Positions 43,913 to 53,255 of a DNA stretch of 64,000 nt are shown one piece after another. The position numbers and the translations under genes were made by a program. Each line of letters starts with the position of its first letter. Position 1 is the stretch's first letter. The notes below the pieces were generated by a model. The model saw only the letters and a program-made list of their open reading frames with translations. It made no database searches and was not told the origin of the DNA. This DNA comes from Palsa-948 sp964481195 (GTDB lineage: Bacteria; Bacteroidota; Bacteroidia; Palsa-948), in assembly GCA_964481195.1 (NCBI GenBank), contig CAYZTB010000003.1, positions 45,875 to 109,874 of the forward strand, written 5' to 3'.

Positions 43913-46900
43913 TTAGCGCAACAAGCTAATATTCCCCTTTTTATTAATTTTCTCTCCGCTTGAAAAGGTGGCCTCGAGATAATAACTGAACACCGCTGTA
44001 TTCAGAGGTTTGCCCTTGTAAGTGCCATCCCAGCAAGGCCCACCCCCGGCCCCTCCTGAAGAAAGAGGAGAACCGTTGTATTCGAACAGTNNNNNNNNNN
44101 TTATAAATGGATAAATAAACGGCTTCGATACAACTGCCCATCACGCACTCGAGGTCATTTTCCAGATCGTTGTTCGGTGAAAAAGCATTGGGGATATAAA
44201 TATTTCCGCAGGGAATATCCACATAAATCGTAATGCAGGCACTGTCGGAACAATTATTTATGTCCGTTACCAATACACAGTACTCTGTGGTTTGACTGGG
44301 TGTTGTTGCCGGATTAGCGCAAGTTATGCAGCTCAATCCCGTAGTTGGCGACCATTGATACGTTCCTCCGCCTGATCCTGTCAGGGTTGTGCCTGCACCA
44401 ATAGAAATACTGGTGGTACCAGCAATTGCCGAAGCGACAGGTCCCGGTGTTTGCGTAATGACCACATTCTGCCCTTGCACGCAGCCGCTTGCATCTGTAA
44501 CTATTACTGAATAATTACCGGCAGCAAGCCCCGTAGCGGTTTGAGCCGTTTGCCCATTACTCCAGCTATATGTGTACGGAGTTGTTCCGCTCGATGAATT
44601 TGCTGTTGCTGTTCCGTTGTTGATCGAACAGCCTGATTGCGTTGAAGAAGTGCTTACTATAAGACTTCCACCCGAAGAGACAGACACCGATTGGGTTTTC
44701 GTGCATCCGTTGGCATCTGTAACGGTAACGGAATAGGCGCCTCCTGATAGTGCTAATGCCGTTGATGTTGTTTGTCCGTTATTCCAGAGATAGGCGTACC
44801 CTGGTGTTCCACCCGATGTATTTGCCGAAGCAGTGCCGTTGTTGCTCGTGCAAGTTGTGCTGGTGGAACTTGCCGTTATAACAATTGGAGCTGGTTGAGT
44901 GATTATTATAATCTGAGACAAGACGCAACCTGTTGAATCTGTAACCAAAACTGTATATGTTCCGGCTGAAAGTCCAGTTGCAGAAGAAGCGCTTCCGGCA
45001 GCCGGGGACCAACTATAAGTGTAAGGAGCGGTTCCTCCGGCAGGAGTTACTGTTGCACTACCTGAAAGGCCTCCATTGCAAAGCAAGTTGCTCTGTGCAT
45101 TTGTGACTGTCATATTGCTTCCACCGCTGGTTACCGTAACGGTTGCTGTTTGAAATTTTGGGGCGCACGCGGTATTATCAGTAACTGTTACTGTATAGTT
45201 ACCTGCAAAAAGTCCGGTAGCGTTGGGGCCTGTACCCCCGGTCGGGCTCCAGGAATAGGTGTACGGAGCATTTCCTCCTGTTGCAGTGGCAGTAGCCGAG
45301 CCTTGTCCAGTGCAGGAACCCACAGCAGTAGCGGTTACGCTGAACGAAGTACCGCAGGCCGGCAAACTCAATTGAAAAGATGCGACATAACTTTTTCCGC
45401 ATACATAAAGCATGTTGCCGGGTGCTAATCGCACATCGTATACGGTATCTGTCCCTGCCGGGCTCGGAATGGTGGTCACAACGGTAAAGGTGGTGTCGTA
45501 TTGCGTCACGCCCAAAGGGGTGCCCACAAAAATATTATCACATTCATCTACGGTTATTCCTCCCCACCTGAATTTAGTGGCAGAAAGAGTGGTGCCATTC
45601 ATAAATGCCCCTGTATTTTTATTCCATCGCTGAAGCAAGCCTCCATCATACGTATAAACATATTTACCGCTGGCAGCCATGGCATTCATTCCGCAGGAGC
45701 TGGGGTTGATGTTACGTATATACTCAATGCTGGAGAGTTCCGTAAAGCTGTGGTTGTTCGGCAGCACATATGCCGTTGGAGCAAGTGTGGCTGCAGGAAC
45801 TTTTAAGAATTTGTTGCCGCAGTTACCCATAAAAACGTTGCCGGAATTATCCTGAGCAAGCATACACATATCCTGTTCGTTCAGCGCAAAAGTGGTTCCG
45901 GTGAGAACATTTACAGAAGTGAGGTTAACACAGTTCGTATCCAGAATATATCCCTGATAGCGGGTCGGATTATTAAACGAAGAACCAGCGATCACTATTT
46001 TTTTGTTGCAGTTGTCGTAAACCGCCCGCCACGCTTCTTTCATGGTAGAGTTCCCTGTTGGAAACATAGCGATTTGTGCGCCCGAAGCATCTACTTTGGC
46101 AACTCGGGAGCCGCCCGGTGAAAAGGGCCAGTAAGTTCCTTCCACCACATAGCTGCTACCACTTACAGGATCAACTGCTAAATCACCATAGTATCCTATG
46201 TGTGTGAAAAGTGTTGCGGTATAAATCCATTGTATTGCTCCGGCATTGTTCATCTTTATTTCGATATACGGGCTAGCCCCACCATACGCATATACATTAC
46301 CGGCAAAATCATATTCCAGATCATAGGCTGCATTGTATCCGGGAAAAACAGGATTGGTTACCCAGGGATCAATGATCACTCCACCCTGTGAGCTTAGCTC
46401 GCAACCTTCGCATGCTGCTCGGTTTTCCAAAGGGGAGGAGGAATTCTGATAATTAGGGATAGAAAAGGATACAACATTATTCTTTATTGCAAATGAGGAA
46501 AAAATGGTTTGGTGATTGTCTGCATAAAATGTTTGGGGGGCATGATCAATAAATTCACCGAAAGAACTTTGTATCACAATATTTCCTGAAGCGTCAAGGG
46601 AAATACTTTGGGCATTGAGGTATTTCATTTTAATCTGGGAAGGATCTGCTCCGGGGTGCAGGATGATTGAATACTTTATGCCAGCGGCCTCAACCCCTCT
46701 CTTATAGGAGAGGAGAGTAGTTTGGGAGGGAGTGGGGAAAGTATATTCTACATCAATGTTCGCATACATATCTCTGTAGATGATCTTTTTATAAGCCGAT
46801 GCCTTCAACGAGCTTTTTCCGCTTGCATCTCTGTTATCGGGATACGTGTAATAATATGAAACAGCGTCCTCTGCAACCACTTTTACATTTTTGTTCGCGC

Positions 46901-47282
46901 CCTCCCAAGTGATGTGCAAAAAATGGGAAATAGTTTTCATTTTCGAGGGTGCAAGATGCTGCCCTTCCTCGATTTTCTCTCTTTCTTCTTTGCTAAAAAC
47001 GGGATACTCATCGTGGCGGTACGACAATCCCTGAGCGGTAAAATACAATTCTGTTCCTTCGCAGGACGCTCCAAAAAGTACGGGTAATGTTCTTCCATTA
47101 ACCATGAGCCCTTTTCCCTGCCCGAACGACATTTCAGTCGGACGGGCATTATCCATCTGCCTCGGAAACTGCCCTTTGTTCTCTACAAATGCCTTTTGTT
47201 CAAAGGGATTGGAAGCCCAATTTGTTTGGGAAAAAGAGCCCAAGGATTGCAGCAGCAGGAAGGTACCAATCAGGTGTCTCAT
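43913..47282 (-). CDS. Large surface protein with SprB-type repeats and gliding-type C-terminal domain, interrupted by an assembly gap
   Basis: More than 1,100 residues: signal peptide, an N-terminal FVENKGQFP module typical of SBBP/DUF7948 surface proteins, a propeller-like region, and four SprB-type repeats. It ends in a gliding-associated type B sorting domain (IYIPNAFSPNNDLENDL). Ten N at 44091-44100 shift the literal frame, which would end at 43944. The correct frame after the gap reads LFEYNGSPLS ... KPLNTAVFSYYLEATF and ends KKGNISLLR at 43913. It is a T9SS cargo, probably an adhesin displayed on the surface. Confidence 0.88.
44039..44072 (-). repeat. In-frame GC-rich element in the sorting domain of the surface protein
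   Basis: CTCCT...AGGAG (44053-44070) with a CCCACCCCCGGCC flank. It encodes SPLSSGGAGGGP just before the conserved CWDGTYKGKP of the type B domain. Confidence 0.5.
44091..44100. other. Assembly gap of ten N
   Basis: A run of exactly ten N inside a coding region; its size is a placeholder. The reading frames on either side differ, so the true gap is not ten bases. Confidence 0.99.
44450..45345 (-). repeat. Four SprB-type protein repeats
   Basis: Four units of about 70 residues share the pattern C..xxGxAxAxxxGG..PYTYSW...G......TGLxAGxYxVxVTDxxGC. Codons differ between units, so they are old repeats within the coding sequence rather than recent DNA duplications. Confidence 0.85.
46694..46737 (-). 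repeat. In-frame GC-rich element in the large surface-protein gene
   Basis: CCTCTC...GAGAGG hairpin (46696-46713) with a GGGAGGGAGTGGGG flank on the plus strand. It encodes the segment PTPSQTTLLSYKRGVEA, which interrupts the usual propeller-type pattern. Confidence 0.5.
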
Positions 47283-47380
47283 CTCAAAAAATTTAGGATG
47301 TTTTTATTAAAAATGAAAGGAACAAATCCAGTGACCAAAAATAAGCAATAAAAATCCTTAAGCTGCATGCACAAAGAGTG

Positions 47381-49102
47381 TTAGTATATAATAATTTTTG
47401 CTGTATTCACCTTACTGCCGCTGCTGGTTTTAACGAAGTAAACTCCTTTTGGCCAGCTCGAAAGATCGATGGAAAAATAAGATGTTTTTACCTTTTGAGA
47501 AATGATCCTTTCACCCAGCAGATTATAAATTACACATTCTGAACCGGGTGAAATTCCACTCACTGAAAAAACACCCGAAGAGGGGTTAGGAAGTATCACA
47601 AGCTCCTGATCCTTGCAGGGGAATTTGACCGATACGTGGGGAAAGTATTCAAACGCCCCATTGTAATCTGTTTGCTTGAGGCGGTAATACAAGGCCCCTT
47701 CCCTGCCTCCCCCGTTAGGGGAGGTGTCTGAAAATTCATATTCCCTGATGGCAGATGAATTCCCTGCTCCCAGTACTATGCCAACAGGTTCAAAATGGGT
47801 TCCGTTGATACTGCGCTCTATGGTAAAATAATTATTGTTGGATTCACTCGCAGTAGCCCAATTAAGTTTCACACTATTATTATCGTTGCAATTACCTGAA
47901 AAAGAAATCAACTCTACAGGAAGTGGCCACGAATTAATTTTTGCAATATGTTCCGGAATAGTTTGAGGACCGCATGCAGGGGATGGTCCAAAAAGTCCGC
48001 CAACATAGAGTCCTCCATTATAAACATTCATTGAATACACAGGAAAATTTAATGGCGATGAGCCAACAGTAGTCCATGTATTTGCAACTCCCATTCTTGC
48101 AGTATAGTTGAATCCTGTTGTCCCTGAAAAGTCTATGAAACTCCCAGCAACATATAGATTTGTCTGATATACAGTACAACAATACGGTGTAAATGCATCG
48201 GCAGCGAGTGGCATGTCTGGTAAAACAGACCACGTAGTCCCATCCCATTGCGCCATTTTAATATGAGTAGAAATAACAGTATTTCTGACTCTACTAAAAG
48301 CTCCCATTATAACCAATTGACCACCATAAAGTGTCATGTCATACACTGCCCCATTAGGTCCAAGATCAGTAGCAGGTACCATAGAAGACCAATTTGTGCC
48401 ATCCCATTTAGCCAAGTTTCTGGTGTCTGCTACCACGCTTCCATTTGCTTGAGTTGCAGATGCGAATGTTCCTCCAACGTACAAATTAGCTCCCCAAACG
48501 TACATGGCAGGCGTTACCCCATTAATGGTATTTAATCCTGCCCCCACAGCCGACCATGCTGTTCCATTCCATTTGGCAATTCCATTAGTATTTGCTACCG
48601 CAGGTATTGAAAAGCCACCCGTACCGCCCATTGCATATAACGCCCCACCATATACAGTTAATGTCCTACAAACTCCCGTAATCCCTGCACCTACTGCTGA
48701 CCAAGTGGAAGTACCTGGATTCCACATTGCAATATTAGAACATGCCACTCCGCCAACTGTAGAAAAACTACCTCCAACGTAAATATTTCCACCATATTCT
48801 GCAATTGCTTGACCCACAATACTGCCTCCGGCAGTTATTCCGGTTCCTAATGCAGTAAAAGTTGTTCCGTTATATTTTGCTACGCGGCTGGCAGCAACAT
48901 TATCAATTGTGGTAAACCATCCCGTAAGATACATGTCCGTTCCAACGGTGGCCATTGCCATTACATCACCACCTCCAAAACAGCCATCATTTGCACCTGC
49001 TCCTACATTTGACCACGTTGGCGGTGATTGAGAAAAGGAAGAACTTATCCCGCAAATAAACAAAACGAGAGTTGAAAATAAATATCGGCAGTTGTAAATC
49101 AT
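47381..49102 (-). CDS. Secreted propeller-like protein with T9SS sorting domain
   Basis: 573 residues. A signal peptide ends at SFSQ, followed by six or seven repeated blades (pattern WSxVGAGI..., LYVGGTFxxA, VAKWNGTxW) covering about residues 25-400. A linker (SFSGNCNDNNSVKLNWATASESNNNYFTIERS) follows and then a type A sorting domain (VILPNPSSGVFSV ... PKGVYFVKT). Such blades occur in Bacteroidota surface proteins of unknown ligand. It follows the M23 gene by 43 bp on the same strand. Confidence 0.8.
   Translation of the reverse strand: MIYNCRYLFSTLVLFICGISSSFSQSPPTWSNVGAGANDGCFGGGDVMAMATVGTDMYLTGWFTTIDNVAASRVAKYNGTTFTALGTGITAGGSIVGQAIAEYGGNIYVGGSFSTVGGVACSNIAMWNPGTSTWSAVGAGITGVCRTLTVYGGALYAMGGTGGFSIPAVANTNGIAKWNGTAWSAVGAGLNTINGVTPAMYVWGANLYVGGTFASATQANGSVVADTRNLAKWDGTNWSSMVPATDLGPNGAVYDMTLYGGQLVIMGAFSRVRNTVISTHIKMAQWDGTTWSVLPDMPLAADAFTPYCCTVYQTNLYVAGSFIDFSGTTGFNYTARMGVANTWTTVGSSPLNFPVYSMNVYNGGLYVGGLFGPSPACGPQTIPEHIAKINSWPLPVELISFSGNCNDNNSVKLNWATASESNNNYFTIERSINGTHFEPVGIVLGAGNSSAIREYEFSDTSPNGGGREGALYYRLKQTDYNGAFEYFPHVSVKFPCKDQELVILPNPSSGVFSVSGISPGSECVIYNLLGERIISQKVKTSYFSIDLSSWPKGVYFVKTSSGSKVNTAKIIIY
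47695..47728 (-). repeat. In-frame GC-rich palindrome in the propeller-like protein gene
   Basis: CCTCCCC-CGTTA-GGGGAGG (47706-47724) with a CCCCTTCCCTG flank. In sense orientation it encodes DTSPNGGGREGALYYRL inside the linker before the sorting domain. Confidence 0.65.
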
Positions 49103-49145
49103 TGGCTTGAACTTATGCGTTAGGATACTGAATTGGTTGCAATTT

Positions 49146-50945
49146 TCATCTGCCTATTATTACCTTATTTTTCAAATACTTATCGTTGTTCTTAACTCTT
49201 AAATAATAAATTCCTGCCGGCAAATTGCTGCTTATTATTCTGTTATCAGAACTAACTTCTCCTGAATGCACAACTTGTCCCAGCGAATTGATCAACTCAT
49301 ATTTTTCCACACCTTGCAGATTTCCTGTAAAAGTGAAAACTCCATTATTTGGATTAGGATGTATATTAGGAGTTTCTGCTTCATATTCATTCTCCATTCC
49401 TGTAGCTGACAAACAACTCCAGTTGGCCGTCCACCCCGCATTTTCTACGTAGGAATCGGATTTGAATCGGAGCGTCATAGCCCCGCTGTTTGCCGAAAGC
49501 GAAGCAGGAATCACGGTGCCCGTATAAACTCCTATCAAAGCCGCAGAGGTGGAAGTTCCATCATACACCCAAAGCGAATCATAATCCTGTTCAACATCAA
49601 AAGCTATAAAATTCATAGTGACAGCAGCGGCATTCTGCGGTTGAATTACAAAAACATAGTCCTCGTTGGCAGTGTAATTACCCGAAGCGCCTCCCGCATC
49701 CGTGAATGTTCCGGCACAAGCTGAAACAGAAGATATGCATGAAGGGACTGTAAAGTTGCTGCCATTGGTATGCGACACGCCATCCCACACGCGCCAGTAA
49801 TACGTTTGCGTGGGCTGAAAGATCAGGTATGAATTAGGAATGGAACTATGCGCAAATGCATCCGGGCAATTAATGGACGTAAGGTTGGCCACCGATCGGT
49901 ACCAGAAATAAGAAAAGTTAGGATCGTCCGACACATCTACCGTCCAGTTGCTGCCTGAGTTCTGCCAGGAAAGATTTACAGAAATATTCGGACATGTTGC
50001 TTGTACTGCACTGAGACTGAGCGGAGCCGGTGGCGGAGCAGTAATGCAATTCCAGGTAGCACTCCAGCCCTGTTTCAAAATATCCACATCGCTTATGAAT
50101 CTGAACGTGATGGCTCCGGAATTCGCGGTTATCGTTCCCGGATTGGCAGAACCCGAGTAAGTCCCTATGAGTGGCGCTGATGTGCTTGTACCATTGTAAG
50201 CATATAAAAAATCATAACCGCTTTCGATGTCTATCCAGTTGAATTTTACCGCAACGGATGTTGCTCCTGCCGGGGCAATGGTGAATGTATAGTCCTCTTT
50301 GTTGCTATACGTAGCATTTGAGCCACCGGTATCTTCAAAATTCCCTGAACAATTAGCACTCGTTAATGCTTTAGAGCCACAGGCAAAAGGAGGATAACAG
50401 CCTGTAAAAATTGAAACAGGATCGAAGCGGCCACTTAAGCTGATGCCGCCTCCCCATCCAGTACCTACTTCAAAATGCAAATGAGCATTGATGTTGGGAT
50501 TGGAATTGTCGCAGGGACTGATTGGCCCAACATTTCCTATGTAGGCAATTACCTGACCTTGTTTTACAACAGATCCAACGGTTAGTCCCGGAACAACATC
50601 CTTGACATGAAAGGATCGTGTGAAAAAACCATTGCTGTGTTCAATGATCACAAAATTAGCCGGTTGATTCCAATCGTTTCCGCCTGCAATAAACGGGTCA
50701 TCGCATCCAGTATACCCTCGTTGAATGTATCTTACTATTCCGTCATAAACTGCATAAATATTCTGTCCATAGCTGGAATTATTAGGAACATATTGCCAGT
50801 CTTGCCCTTGGTGACCGCTGTAGCAAGCCCATCCACATACTACTTGTCCCCCATTGCCAAGGGGATAGCAGGCCCATTGGGAGAATACGTTTGAAGAACT
50901 GAAAAGCATACAGGCGTAAAACAAAATCCAAACGAAGTTTTTCAT
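49146..50945 (-). CDS. Secreted M23-family peptidase with CUB domains and T9SS sorting domain
   Basis: 599 residues. A signal peptide ends at NVFSQ, followed by a LytM/M23 zinc endopeptidase domain (about 25-185) with HQGQDW and AHLHFEV supplying the metal ligands. Then come a CUB-like module (GNFEDTGGSNATYSNKEDYT), a fibronectin-like linker (NLSWQNSGSNWTVDVSDD), a second CUB-like module and a type A sorting domain (NIHPNPNNGVFTF ... KYLKNKVIIG). It would cleave peptide cross-links of murein or glycine-rich proteins. The three modules after the catalytic domain parallel those of the amidase at 41276. Confidence 0.9.
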   Translation of the reverse strand: MKNFVWILFYACMLFSSSNVFSQWACYPLGNGGQVVCGWACYSGHQGQDWQYVPNNSSYGQNIYAVYDGIVRYIQRGYTGCDDPFIAGGNDWNQPANFVIIEHSNGFFTRSFHVKDVVPGLTVGSVVKQGQVIAYIGNVGPISPCDNSNPNINAHLHFEVGTGWGGGISLSGRFDPVSIFTGCYPPFACGSKALTSANCSGNFEDTGGSNATYSNKEDYTFTIAPAGATSVAVKFNWIDIESGYDFLYAYNGTSTSAPLIGTYSGSANPGTITANSGAITFRFISDVDILKQGWSATWNCITAPPPAPLSLSAVQATCPNISVNLSWQNSGSNWTVDVSDDPNFSYFWYRSVANLTSINCPDAFAHSSIPNSYLIFQPTQTYYWRVWDGVSHTNGSNFTVPSCISSVSACAGTFTDAGGASGNYTANEDYVFVIQPQNAAAVTMNFIAFDVEQDYDSLWVYDGTSTSAALIGVYTGTVIPASLSANSGAMTLRFKSDSYVENAGWTANWSCLSATGMENEYEAETPNIHPNPNNGVFTFTGNLQGVEKYELINSLGQVVHSGEVSSDNRIISSNLPAGIYYLRVKNNDKYLKNKVIIGR

Positions 50946-50978
50946 ATTGATGTTTTTATGTTATTGGTTCTACTTGTA

Positions 50979-51010
50979 CAAATTTAGATTGAACGCATGC
51001 ATAAATCAAA
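50979..51010 (-). promoter_or_regulatory. Promoter of the M23 peptidase gene
   Basis: On the minus strand TTTG (51007-51010) is followed after 20 nt by TAAATTTG (50979-50986), an exact Bacteroidota promoter pattern 34 nt before the start codon. Confidence 0.7.
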
Positions 51011-51113
51011 TAAATAAACTGTCATTTTTAGTATTTATATTTATGTGATTATGTGATTTTTATTATTATTTTGCTATATTTAATTCATTAATATAAATTA
51101 TTTTTAGTATTCA

Positions 51114-52646
51114 ATGATTATTAGCTCTGCTCTTTTTGAACTGATCCACTCTCTGTCAAGTACAGAAAGGGCGTACTTTAAAAAAAATACTGTCACGTTT
51201 TCTCGGAAAAAGACCAGCAACTACCTGCGCATATTCGATGCAATTACAAAACAAAAAAATTATAATGAAGAACAACTTTTAAGCCTATTTAGAAAAGAGG
51301 CTTTTATTAAACAGTTCTCCGTAGCTAAAAATTACCTCTACAATCGTATTCTGGAATCAATGTTAACTTATCATCAGACTGCTTTTTCAGAAACGCTTAA
51401 CTTGATGAGTCGATCTGATTTTTTATTTGAGAAAGGTTTATATAATCAGGCAGACAAGCAGCTTCGCATGGCTGAAAAGATTGCACGCAGGCATGAACTG
51501 CATTCTACACTAATAACCATTTGCGAACGGCAGCGTTTTGAACAATCCATTAAAAAACGCGAGCCAGCTGAAGCAGGAAAAAACATTGAACTGGCAGAAA
51601 AAGAAATCACTCTACTTAATAATCATCTTGCATTTTCAAAACTACTGGCACAAACGCAACATGTTTATAATCGCTACGGAAAAACAAAAAACAAAAAATA
51701 CCTAAATGAATTCAAGGAGATAATGCGCCACCCACTGTTAAAAAATGAGATGCGTGCAATTACTTTTAGCAGCAAAAGGAGATACTATGACATACACGCG
51801 GTTTACAACAGTTGTATTGGCAGCGAGGAAAAAGCATTCGAGTTCTCAAAAAAGACAATCCAGTTGTTTGACACAAATCCTGAAAAAAAAATCAGATCTG
51901 CAATTTATTATGCTGGATACATAAACAACACACTTCTCTTCTGTCACGATCTAAAGAGATACCAGGAGGTTGAACTTTACCTAAATAAGTTAAGCGAGAT
52001 AAAGCATCTTCTCACTTCAAAATATCAACAGGTCAGATATTTTGAAATACATTCAAACAATTTTCTTCATTTCCATAATAGCACTGGACAATTTGATAAT
52101 GCAAATAAAATACTCCCTTCGATCATTGCTGAGTTACCACAACATGAAAATAAAATACCTGATCGCGACAAGCTCCTGCTGTACGGAAATATTGCAAATA
52201 CATTGTTTGGCTTGGAAGATTATAAAAAATGTTTGATCTGGATCAACAAAGCAAGAAATGAGTTTCCGGCTAATGTGCGTCCTGACATTGACATCGAAAT
52301 AAGTTTATTAAATATATTGGTGCACATTGAGCTTGGCCATCTGGAATTAATCTCCCATTTGGCTGCAGCACACAAACGTTTACTTCTTCAGAAAAAAAGC
52401 ATTACCAACTTGGAAAAACACTTAATTAAATTCCTGAAAGCCATATCTCCGGACACTAAGAAAGAAACTCACCTCGTGCAAATGGCAGATCTAAAAAATA
52501 AAATAATTCAAAAACAGAAAATGAAAAAAAGAAGTGCTGAGCAAAGTCCATTTTTCTTTGATCTTTTAAGCTGGCTGGAAAGCAAGATTCGTGAAATCAG
52601 TTTTTCCAAGGTTGTGAGGAAGAAAAACCAAAGATATTATGAATAA
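51114..52646 (+). CDS. Helical-repeat (TPR-like) protein of unknown function
   Basis: 510 residues, almost entirely alpha-helical, very rich in Lys and Glu, with no signal peptide. Repeated amphipathic helix pairs (FLFEKGLYNQADKQLRMAEK, LYGNIANTLFGLEDYKKCL) look like degenerate TPR units. The N-terminal 80 residues (LSSTERAYFKKNTVTF, LRIFDAITKQKNYNEEQL) form a separate conserved-looking module. I know similar proteins only as hypotheticals in environmental Bacteroidota. It follows an AT-rich leader and is convergent with tag, with no clear partner. Confidence 0.6.
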   Translation: MIISSALFELIHSLSSTERAYFKKNTVTFSRKKTSNYLRIFDAITKQKNYNEEQLLSLFRKEAFIKQFSVAKNYLYNRILESMLTYHQTAFSETLNLMSRSDFLFEKGLYNQADKQLRMAEKIARRHELHSTLITICERQRFEQSIKKREPAEAGKNIELAEKEITLLNNHLAFSKLLAQTQHVYNRYGKTKNKKYLNEFKEIMRHPLLKNEMRAITFSSKRRYYDIHAVYNSCIGSEEKAFEFSKKTIQLFDTNPEKKIRSAIYYAGYINNTLLFCHDLKRYQEVELYLNKLSEIKHLLTSKYQQVRYFEIHSNNFLHFHNSTGQFDNANKILPSIIAELPQHENKIPDRDKLLLYGNIANTLFGLEDYKKCLIWINKARNEFPANVRPDIDIEISLLNILVHIELGHLELISHLAAAHKRLLLQKKSITNLEKHLIKFLKAISPDTKKETHLVQMADLKNKIIQKQKMKKRSAEQSPFFFDLLSWLESKIREISFSKVVRKKNQRYYE

Positions 52647-53255
52647 CTATTTCTTCCTTTTGCACTCACAGTTCATTAAGTGATCATCCACTATTCCTAC
52701 TGCCTGCATAAAAGCATAGCAGATGGTTGAACCTATAAATTTAAAATCTCGCTTGCCCATGCCTTCACTCATTAAATCAGATAGCCTGGTTTTTGCAGGT
52801 AAATCTTTGTTAGATTTTGGTTGATTAATGATAGTTTTTCCTTTTGTAAAACTCCATACATATTTATCAAAGCTGCCGAATTCTTTTTGAATTTCTAAAA
52901 ATCGCTTTGCATTATTTATGGCTGCTTCTATTTTTAATCTATTACGGATGATTCCCGCATCTTGCATTAAAGAATTAAATTTCTTTTTATCAAATCTTGA
53001 AACCTTTCTAGCATCAAAGTTTGCAAATGCTTTTCTAAAATTTTCTCGCTTATGGAGTACGGTACGCCAACTTAATCCAGCTTGGAAAGATTCTAAAATT
53101 AAAAACTCAAACAATAATTTATCATCGTGTAAAGGCTTGCCCCACTCCTTGTCGTGATACGCAAGCATGAGGGGGTCGTTAGCGGGCCATGTACATTGAA
53201 GCCCCACCGTGTCCCTCCCCAAAGGGGAGGAGAGCTTGCGACTTTTCTTTTTCAT
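52647..53255 (-). CDS. tag: DNA-3-methyladenine glycosylase I
   Basis: Removes 3-methyladenine from alkylated DNA. The family opening CTWPANDPLMLAYHDKEWG and the catalytic region FEFLILESFQAGLSWRTVL are present, with the zinc His and Cys near the C-terminus (DDHLMNCEC). The usual protein starts just before the CxW; here about 20 extra residues (KKKSRKLSSPLGRDTVGLQ) precede it, encoded by a GC-rich palindrome at 53201-53236. The start overlaps the dxs stop (ATGA), so the pair is coupled. Confidence 0.95.
   Translation of the reverse strand: MKKKSRKLSSPLGRDTVGLQCTWPANDPLMLAYHDKEWGKPLHDDKLLFEFLILESFQAGLSWRTVLHKRENFRKAFANFDARKVSRFDKKKFNSLMQDAGIIRNRLKIEAAINNAKRFLEIQKEFGSFDKYVWSFTKGKTIINQPKSNKDLPAKTRLSDLMSEGMGKRDFKFIGSTICYAFMQAVGIVDDHLMNCECKRKK
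53201..53236 (-). repeat. In-frame GC-rich palindrome in the 5' end of tag
   Basis: CCTCCCC-AAA-GGGGAGG (53214-53230) with a CCCCACC flank. It encodes the non-family segment SSPLGRDTVG at the start of Tag. Confidence 0.7.

Noticed and set aside
44450..45345. Regularly spaced similar units that could suggest a CRISPR or tandem DNA repeat
   Set aside because: The units are about 210 bp, diverged at the DNA level and translate to SprB-type protein repeats. There are no short identical repeats with unique spacers, and no cas genes are seen.
45150..45806. Plus-strand open frames opposite the large surface-protein gene
   Set aside because: They arise from the Thr/Gly/Ser-rich codons of the opposite strand. 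The minus-strand frame has clear domains.
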